Shown: one piece after another, positions 58,565-64,000 of the stretch
How positions within the stretch are numbered: the stretch's first letter is position 1
Layout: each line of letters begins with the position of its first letter
Assembly: GCF_014876775.1 (NCBI RefSeq)
Contig: NZ_CP062310.1
Location: forward strand, 434,001-498,000
DNA length: 64,000 nucleotides
Direction: 5' to 3'
Source: Infirmifilum lucidum
Lineage (GTDB): Archaea; Thermoproteota; Thermoprotei; Thermofilales; Thermofilaceae
Program-made: the position numbers and the translations under genes
The notes under the pieces: generated by a model
Seen by the model: only the letters and a program-made list of their open reading frames with translations
Told to the model about the DNA's origin: nothing
Databases searched by the model: none

Positions 58565-59299
58565 GTGCAGGCACCGCACGACGTGAGGAGAGTAAAGGAA
58601 GAGATAAGGAAGAGCATTTGGTCAAGGCTCCTGGCCGAGAGAGTGGCTCTCCCCCCGTTCCCGATTGAGGGCAGGATCCCGAACTTTCGGGGCGCCGAGG
58701 CGGCTGCCAGGAGACTAGTAGAAAGCAACATCTTCCAGGATGCTAGAGTCGTGTTCTGCAATCCGGACACGCCTCAGCGTTACGTGAGGGAAGCCGTCTT
58801 GAGGAGCGGAAAGTTGCTCATCATGGCCTCCCCTAGATTGCGTAAAGGCTTCATCCTCGTGAATCCAAGGAATATACCCAGAGCGGCCATCCCTCGCGCC
58901 TCAACAATACGCGGAGCATTTGAATACGGCAGATTCATCACGCTGGACGTGCCGCCAATAGACCTGAAAGTCGCGGGAAGCGTAGCGGTAGACACGTATG
59001 GAGGGAGGGTCGGGAAAGGTGGAGGTTTCAGCGACCTCGAATTCGGGATCCTCAGAACTCTGGGGGCCATCGACGACTCTGCCCCGATAGTCACCACGGT
59101 TCACGACCTACAGGTGGTGGACGGCGTGCCCATGCTGAAGCACGATGTGCCCGTGGACTATGTGGTGACTCCTACTCGTAGTATTAAGACTCAGAGGAAG
59201 TACCTCAGGCCGGAGGGCATCTACTGGGATCTGCTCGGAGAGGACTACATCACGAGTATCCCAATCCTCAGGGATTTGCGAAGGTTTTCCAAGAAATAA
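58565..59299 (+). CDS. 5-formyltetrahydrofolate cyclo-ligase-like protein
   Basis: 244 residues. The ATP-binding loop of the family is seen as GGRVGKGGGFSDLEFGIL near 139-156; KEEIRKSIWSRLL near the N terminus is the family's opening helix. Members interconvert folate one-carbon forms, though several archaeal ones are uncharacterised and may use modified pterins. GTG 58565 is preferred over GTG 58556 because GGGGTGA (58553-58559) precedes it by five bases. Last gene after the nucleotidyltransferase on the same strand. Confidence 0.8.
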   Translation: MQAPHDVRRVKEEIRKSIWSRLLAERVALPPFPIEGRIPNFRGAEAAARRLVESNIFQDARVVFCNPDTPQRYVREAVLRSGKLLIMASPRLRKGFILVNPRNIPRAAIPRASTIRGAFEYGRFITLDVPPIDLKVAGSVAVDTYGGRVGKGGGFSDLEFGILRTLGAIDDSAPIVTTVHDLQVVDGVPMLKHDVPVDYVVTPTRSIKTQRKYLRPEGIYWDLLGEDYITSIPILRDLRRFSKK

Positions 59300-59301
59300 G
59301 C

Positions 59302-59309
59302 CTTTAAAA
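59302..59309 (+). promoter_or_regulatory. TATA box of surE
   Basis: CTTTAAAA centred 27 bases before the surE ATG; leaderless spacing. Confidence 0.5.
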
Positions 59310-59332
59310 GCAACTGAGGAGAGTGGATACGT

Positions 59333-60124
59333 ATGAAGATTCTAGTGACAAACGACGACGGCCCCTTCTCGCCGGGACTGGCGCTACTACGGGAGGCTGT
59401 CCGGGATTTAGGAGAAGTCTATGTCGTAGTCCCAGAGACGCCGAAGTCAGCCACGGGCCTCGGCCTGACCCTCCACAAACCCGTCCGGGTCAACAAGCTA
59501 AAGACAGACGGGGAGCCTGTGTACCTGGTTAGCGGAACCCCCTCCGACGTCATCTACATTGCCATGAACGTAGTCACGGGTAAACCGGATATAGTGTTCT
59601 CCGGGATAAACATCGGGGATAACTTGAGTATCCAGGTGATCCTTACCTCTGGCACTCTGGGGGCTGTCCTCCAGGCATCAATCGAGGGCACGCCTGGGGT
59701 GGCCTTCAGCGCGTGCGTTGACTCCCCAGAGGAGTTGGAGGAGCCAGAGTACCACAGGTTCGTCCTCAACGCCACCCGTGCAATCGCCGAGAGCGTGGTC
59801 AAGCGCGGCTTCCCCCCGGGCGTCGACGCGCTCAACGTAAACTTTCCGCCTGTAATTTCGACGGACGTTGTCATGGCGAGGCCGGCTAAGCGTAGGTTTG
59901 CCGCGGCGGTAGTCAAGCGGAGAGACCCCCATGGGAGACCGTACTACTGGCTCTATGGGCAACCCGTGGAGGCCGAGGAGGACAGCGACGTCCACGCGGT
60001 ACTGGAGGACGGCAAGATAGCCATTACACCTATTTCTCTCGGCTCTCTTTTCGAGTTCAGAACGGAGAGTTTGGCGAGCATAGTGGAGGAGGTGAAGAAA
60101 AAGCTGGGGGGTGCTCTTGGCTAA
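59333..60124 (+). CDS. surE: 5'/3'-nucleotidase SurE
   Basis: 263 residues with the acidic metal motif VTNDDGPFSPG at 5-15, VSGTPSDVIYIAM near 64-76 and SGINIGDN near 85-92, all typical of SurE. Dephosphorylates nucleoside monophosphates in the cytoplasm. Leaderless start from the TATA box. Its 3' end overlaps the THEP1 gene by about 14 bases. Confidence 0.95.
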   Translation: MKILVTNDDGPFSPGLALLREAVRDLGEVYVVVPETPKSATGLGLTLHKPVRVNKLKTDGEPVYLVSGTPSDVIYIAMNVVTGKPDIVFSGINIGDNLSIQVILTSGTLGAVLQASIEGTPGVAFSACVDSPEELEEPEYHRFVLNATRAIAESVVKRGFPPGVDALNVNFPPVISTDVVMARPAKRRFAAAVVKRRDPHGRPYYWLYGQPVEAEEDSDVHAVLEDGKIAITPISLGSLFEFRTESLASIVEEVKKKLGGALG

Positions 60125-60662
60125 AAACTTCATTGTAACAGGCCGGCCGGGCATAGGGAAGACTACGTGCCTCAGGAAGGTTGCTGAAATCCTGACGAGC
60201 AGGGGCATTGTTGTAGGCGGCATGTTGACTCTCGAGGTGAGAGAGGCGGGGGTGAGGAAGGGGTTCGAGATTGTAGACCTCCTGAGCAACGCTAGGGGTG
60301 TCCTCGCAAGCGTGGAGCTAAAGAGCGGCCCTAGGATAGGGAGGTACACAGTGAACGTTAGGGATTTAGAGGGCGTGGGGGTGAACGCCATCTACGCGGC
60401 AGTGGATAAGGCTTCAGTAGTAATTATAGACGAGATAGGCCCTATGGAGCTCCTCAGCCCCAAGTTCAAGGAGGCTGTCATGGCGGCGCTTGACTCCAAG
60501 AGACCTGTCGCCGCTTCTATACACGAGAGGGCAGGCAAAGATCCTTACGGGAAAAGCATCTTATCAAGGGGAGACGTGGAGCTGGTGGAGCTCAGCTTTG
60601 CCAACCGCGACCGCGTGCCGGTGGAGATAGCGAGGAAAATCGCGAACCTCCTGGCGTCCTAG
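60111..60662 (+). CDS. Nucleoside-triphosphatase, THEP1 family
   Basis: 183 residues with Walker A VTGRPGIGKTT near 9-19, Walker B VVIIDEIGPMEL near 103-114, and RGFE-like KGFEIVDL, matching archaeal THEP1 NTPases that hydrolyse ATP/GTP slowly. The physiological role is unknown. GTG 60111 or TTG 60117 can start it; a GGGGGGTG run lies just upstream. Convergent with the alcohol dehydrogenase gene, overlapping by four bases. Confidence 0.9.
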   Translation: MLLAKNFIVTGRPGIGKTTCLRKVAEILTSRGIVVGGMLTLEVREAGVRKGFEIVDLLSNARGVLASVELKSGPRIGRYTVNVRDLEGVGVNAIYAAVDKASVVIIDEIGPMELLSPKFKEAVMAALDSKRPVAASIHERAGKDPYGKSILSRGDVELVELSFANRDRVPVEIARKIANLLAS

Positions 60663-61795
60663 TAGACTAGCCTGTATATCTCGCGGGCCACGTCCTCTGT
60701 AATTTCAAAGGGAGAGTTCAAGAGGTTCCTCTGGTAGCGTAGGCCGTCTCTTACGAAGTGCTCTAATCTCTCCTCTGGGACACCAAGTTCTCTTAGCCTG
60801 AGAGGAGCACCTATACTAGCCTTCAAGGACTGTAGCAACTCGCCTAGCCCTCCGGCTGGCCTGGAGACTCCTATGCTCTCGAAGAACGTCTCCGCTCTCT
60901 CGGGCATGTAGGCCTCGTAGAAGCGGGCGGCGCCGGGTAGTATCATCGCATTTGCCAGGCCGTGGGGGATACCGAGCTCCACCGTGAGAGTGTAGCCCAG
61001 GCCGTGCCCCACGTTCGTCCCCGTGTAGTTTATTGCCAGGCCCGCGAGCATACTGGCGTAGAGCATCTTCTCCCTGCACTCCAGCACCCCTGAGACCGCG
61101 CAGGGCAGGTAGCGGAACGCGATTCTTGCCGCCTCTAGGGACAGTATGTCCGAGTAGGGGGTACTGCGCCTGCTGAAGAATGCTTCAATGGCGTGGCTCA
61201 GCGCATCGAGTCCGGTGCTCGCACTCTGATCCCTTGGCAGGTGCTTGAGGACTTCTGGGTCAAGGAGAGCGTAGTCGGGGTACAGCCCGTCGCCTGAGAT
61301 AGCGACCTTCATTTTGCTGGCCTCGTCTACAAGAACACTGTACTTCGTTACTTCGCTACCTGTCCCGTGCGTGGTTGGAATAGCTATCAGGGGCTTAAGC
61401 TTCTGGTTCACAGACTTCGGGTAGACGTAGTCAGAGACCCTCCCCCCAAGAGTGTAAGTGACGTTGACCGCCTTAGCAACGTCTACTACGCTTCCGCCCC
61501 CGAAGGCCACGAAGACATCGACTCCAGCAGTACGTGCAACCTCGAGGCACTTCTCGACTGTAGTGTACGTTGGATTAGGCTCGACTCCTTGGAAGAAGCT
61601 CGCCCTTACACCATGCTCTTCCAAGAGCTTTTTAATCCTCTCGTCGTAGCCGTACCTCCTAGCAAAGCCCCTCCCAGTGATGACGAGAGCGTGGGAGCCC
61701 ACCCCTGAAGCTAGTTCCCCCACTCTGTCTAGCGAGCCACGTCCGAAGATCACGCGCGTCGGCTGCCAGACGGAGAACTCCACGCCTCTACTCAT
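60659..61795 (-). CDS. Iron-containing alcohol dehydrogenase
   Basis: 378 residues of the group III (Fe-ADH) family: GGGSVVDVAKAVN near 98-110, the metal-binding STGLDALSHAIEAFFS near 190-205 and NVGHGLGYTL with GIPHGLANAMILP near 255-280. Reduces aldehydes or ketones with NAD(P)H, typically in fermentation. Substrate unknown. It lies alone on its strand between THEP1 and the phosphorylase-like gene. Confidence 0.9.
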   Translation of the reverse strand: MSRGVEFSVWQPTRVIFGRGSLDRVGELASGVGSHALVITGRGFARRYGYDERIKKLLEEHGVRASFFQGVEPNPTYTTVEKCLEVARTAGVDVFVAFGGGSVVDVAKAVNVTYTLGGRVSDYVYPKSVNQKLKPLIAIPTTHGTGSEVTKYSVLVDEASKMKVAISGDGLYPDYALLDPEVLKHLPRDQSASTGLDALSHAIEAFFSRRSTPYSDILSLEAARIAFRYLPCAVSGVLECREKMLYASMLAGLAINYTGTNVGHGLGYTLTVELGIPHGLANAMILPGAARFYEAYMPERAETFFESIGVSRPAGGLGELLQSLKASIGAPLRLRELGVPEERLEHFVRDGLRYQRNLLNSPFEITEDVAREIYRLVY

Positions 61796-61856
61796 AGCTT
61801 TAAAGATAGGAGTTGCGCCGAAAATACTTTATGCCTAACTCCGGCTTGAGGAGGTA

Positions 61857-63395
61857 CTACTTGACAAAGTCAGGGTAGTACTCTCTCAGCACTCTCTTCA
61901 TGTCGACTCTAGGCGCGAACGTCAGAATAGAGCTTAGGGCTATCGTCTGGAAGCCCTCCCGATCCGAGTTGAAGAGGTCAAGCGCCTTCTGGAGCTTCGC
62001 TTCTAGCTCCTCGTACTCTCTAGCATCTATCTCCGCCACCCGTGGATCGCGGCCGAAGTCGACCAGATCCCTTATATCATGCCCGAATAGCCAGCCATTT
62101 ACGCCATCGGTTATCAGCTCGACGGCAGCACCGTCCCGGGAGGCAATGGGCACTGTGCCGTTCACGGCTGCCTTCATGAAGCTCGTCCCACTCGCCTCCC
62201 AGCCGGAGAAAGGCGTGAAGAGGAGGATGTCTCCTCCGGCCAGGATGACTCTAGCCTTCCCCACGTCGTAGTCGTGGAAGTAAACGACGTTGCTGTACTT
62301 TTTCTCGAGCTCCTTGAAGGCCTTCATGAACTGTAGCCCCTCCTTGTCCTCCGGGTGGGCTTTCCCGCCGAGGACGAATACGGCTTCGTCTCTCAGCTCT
62401 TCCACCAGCCTGGTGACGAAGTAGGGCCTCTTGTACTTCGTCAACCTCCTAGCCCAGACTATGACTGCTCGATCTTTAATTGCCTGCACGGGCTTCTTGG
62501 CGTTTACGAGCCTGGCCAGATCTCCGCGGGCCTCGCTCTTCGAAGAGGAGAAGCTCTCGCTGTTAAGCTCGCCCTTCTCGTACTTCTCCCTGATTCTCCT
62601 GTGCATCCACCTCTCGAGGTCGATCCCGTTCGTGACGAACCGGGCTTTCTCGAGTAAATGGGGGATTACGCGCCTCATGATGTCGTAGTGCTTCGCCGAG
62701 ACCATTATCACTTCACCTGACATGATGGCTCCGAGAGTCGTGAGCACGACCTTCTCCTCTATCATCTTGTAGCCGAACTCCTTCTCGAAGAAGTCTCTAG
62801 GAAATGCAGGGTGCCCCCACGGGCCTGGCGTGTGCACTATTAGCCTGTAGCGCCCGGGTAGTCTCAAGATGAGGGGTAGGAAGGCAGTATACGCTTCCTG
62901 GAGGTCGACGTAGCGTATAGACTCGGGATCCAGGACTTCCTTGATATACTCAGCAGAGGCCCTGGCTAGCAGGACGTACTTGAGGAACCTCTCCGGGAGG
63001 TCTTTCTCGATAAAGAGGCGATCCGTGAGGTGTATCGCCCACTCCGGCGCCTGGGGATCGAAGAAGATCACGCTCGCGCTCCCCCTCCTGTACTGCCAGG
63101 CCACTACGCTCGCGCTCTCGCCCTTGAGCTTTAACTCGAGCTCGCAGCACTTTTGGAGCCCTCCGAGGAAGCTCTGTGGTTGCGGCTGGGCCCTGGGGAC
63201 TGGGGTGCCGTCCGCGTCGAAATCGTAGTCGACGTAGCCGCCCCGGTACAGGAGCGTCAGCACGTAGTAGTTCAGCCCGAGCCTAGCGGCTGTGTAGAAC
63301 TTGTCGCCTTCGAGGACGCCAAGCCCGCCGGCATACGTGTACCCTTCATCTAACGCTATTTCGGGCGTGATACTCACAATAGCATCGTCAGACAT
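61857..63395 (-). CDS. Alpha-glucan phosphorylase-like glycosyltransferase (GT35 type)
   Basis: 512 residues. N-terminal YAGGLGVLEGDK is the phosphorylase GGLGxLAGD motif. Near the C terminus, GWEASGTSFMKAAVNGTVP matches the pyridoxal-phosphate Lys region (EASGTxNMK) and ASRDGAAVE follows. It should release glucose-1-phosphate from storage glucan, though glycogen synthase-like activity cannot be ruled out because it is much shorter than classical phosphorylases. Leads into a HAD phosphatase upstream on the same strand. Confidence 0.78.
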   Translation of the reverse strand: MSDDAIVSITPEIALDEGYTYAGGLGVLEGDKFYTAARLGLNYYVLTLLYRGGYVDYDFDADGTPVPRAQPQPQSFLGGLQKCCELELKLKGESASVVAWQYRRGSASVIFFDPQAPEWAIHLTDRLFIEKDLPERFLKYVLLARASAEYIKEVLDPESIRYVDLQEAYTAFLPLILRLPGRYRLIVHTPGPWGHPAFPRDFFEKEFGYKMIEEKVVLTTLGAIMSGEVIMVSAKHYDIMRRVIPHLLEKARFVTNGIDLERWMHRRIREKYEKGELNSESFSSSKSEARGDLARLVNAKKPVQAIKDRAVIVWARRLTKYKRPYFVTRLVEELRDEAVFVLGGKAHPEDKEGLQFMKAFKELEKKYSNVVYFHDYDVGKARVILAGGDILLFTPFSGWEASGTSFMKAAVNGTVPIASRDGAAVELITDGVNGWLFGHDIRDLVDFGRDPRVAEIDAREYEELEAKLQKALDLFNSDREGFQTIALSSILTFAPRVDMKRVLREYYPDFVK

Positions 63396-63437
63396 GTGTC
63401 TTAGGATATCTACGAGCCAGTTAAAAAACTTTCAATA

Positions 63438-64000
63438 CTAAGCGCTACTAAGAACTTTTATAATTTCCGCGACCTCTGACATGCTCTTCGCAAAGTAGTC
63501 GGGGGCCACACCGCCATTGTACTCGTGGAACCCCGTGAAGGCCACTGTCTTCATCCCGAAGGCTCTAGCGCCTGCGATATCCCCCTCCTCGTCTCCCACG
63601 AAGACGCTACGGGATGGCGATATCCCTGTCTGGTGTACTATCACCGAAAAGAACTTCGGGTGTGGCTTGCGGAAGCCTATCTCGTTCGAGAAAGCGAGGT
63701 AGTCGAATAGGCCGAGCACCCCTTTCTCCATGAGGAGGATGCGGGCGTGCCTGCCGCTAATGGTGTTAGAGGCTAGTATGACTCTAAAGCCGTGCTCCCG
63801 CGCTGTTCGGATTAACTCGACAGCGCCGGGGGCCAGCTCTAGTTGCGTGACGAAGGGGTGTAGGTAGGCCTCTTCCAGCTCCCGGAGTAGGTCTCCAGTG
63901 GGCTCTATTCCGAGCTTGTCCAGGAGGATTATTGCCTCGCCAATGACGTCTACCTCATGGAGTGTTGTGTTCCTGATTTTGTCGGCAAGCCTCCTCGCGT
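63438..64000 (-). CDS. HAD-superfamily hydrolase (partial, start beyond window)
   Basis: The visible C-terminal 187 or so residues include motif II ASNTISGRHARIL and motif III/IV GFRKPHPKFF followed by VFVGDEEGDIAGARAFGM. The frame is open to the window edge, so the start lies outside. It is a phosphoglycolate phosphatase-like or similar small-molecule phosphatase with a cap domain, and sits 42 bases upstream of the phosphorylase-like gene on the same strand. Confidence 0.82.
   Translation of the reverse strand, partial: ARRLADKIRNTTLHEVDVIGEAIILLDKLGIEPTGDLLRELEEAYLHPFVTQLELAPGAVELIRTAREHGFRVILASNTISGRHARILLMEKGVLGLFDYLAFSNEIGFRKPHPKFFSVIVHQTGISPSRSVFVGDEEGDIAGARAFGMKTVAFTGFHEYNGGVAPDYFAKSMSEVAEIIKVLSSA

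Overview
This 64 kb window is chromosomal DNA of a hyperthermophilic archaeon of the Thermoproteota (Crenarchaeota). The evidence is RadA recombinase, ribosomal protein S25e, an Lhr-type helicase, archaeal phosphoglycerate mutase (ApgM), archaeal pantoate kinase, a THEP1 NTPase, AlaX, box C/D sRNAs, and TATA boxes lying 26-30 nt before start codons, which implies leaderless mRNAs. The order Thermofilales is my guess from gene content and moderately high GC; I cannot verify it. Coding density is very high and no gap reaches 300 bases. I see no tRNA, rRNA, CRISPR array or insertion sequence.

Layout. 0-6.5 kb: a GlmU-like sugar nucleotidyltransferase, an AbrB-PhoU phosphate regulator, and the GMP operon guaB - amidohydrolase - guaA, followed by a DUF134 regulator. 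6.5-12.2 kb: a leftward block with a radical SAM protein coupled to a tiny ORF, a winged-helix regulator, an MJ0301-type metallo-hydrolase, biotin ligase, a GalE-like epimerase and a KaiC-like ATPase. 12.3-16 kb: pstS, pstC, pstA and pstB. 16-21 kb: two MoeA proteins (one fused to a periplasmic-binding-type domain), acylphosphatase, pantoate kinase and an ECF-type S component. 21-28.9 kb: DUF998 and V4R proteins, apgM, nadE, an MFS transporter and two UbiA-family prenyltransferases. 28.9-31.3 kb: a cobalt/nickel ECF transporter (CbiM, PDGLE protein, CbiQ, CbiO). 31.4-39.2 kb: a C69 dipeptidase, a DUF488 protein, a flavin reductase, a methyltransferase, AlaX, a PurM/HypE-ThiN fusion, a PLD nuclease and a zinc-ribbon thymidylate kinase.

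39.3-41.7 kb carries the strongest candidate for an undescribed system. Four overlapping genes encode a winged-helix protein, an unknown protein with a RecA-like tail, a RadA paralogue without the FxxA polymerisation motif, and a RecB/Cas4-type nuclease. A Gfo/Idh/MocA dehydrogenase, an Lhr helicase, S25e and the canonical RadA follow.

48-64 kb: orphan regulators, tandem zinc-ribbon membrane proteins, an SPL-like radical SAM protein and an ATP-cone protein. Then come a HIT - Dph6 - RACo - degenerate amidohydrolase operon, a nucleotidyltransferase, a 5-formyl-THF cyclo-ligase-like protein, SurE, THEP1, an iron alcohol dehydrogenase, an alpha-glucan phosphorylase-like enzyme and a HAD hydrolase cut by the window edge.

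Starts follow a mixed rule. First genes of operons tend to have a TATA box at leaderless spacing, while internal genes tend to have GGGGTGA or GGAGGTGA Shine-Dalgarno sequences. I used this to revise several starts, including a probable CTG start for pantoate kinase. Two box C/D sRNAs were found, one overlapping a stop codon and carrying a guide against the conserved 530 loop of 16S rRNA.
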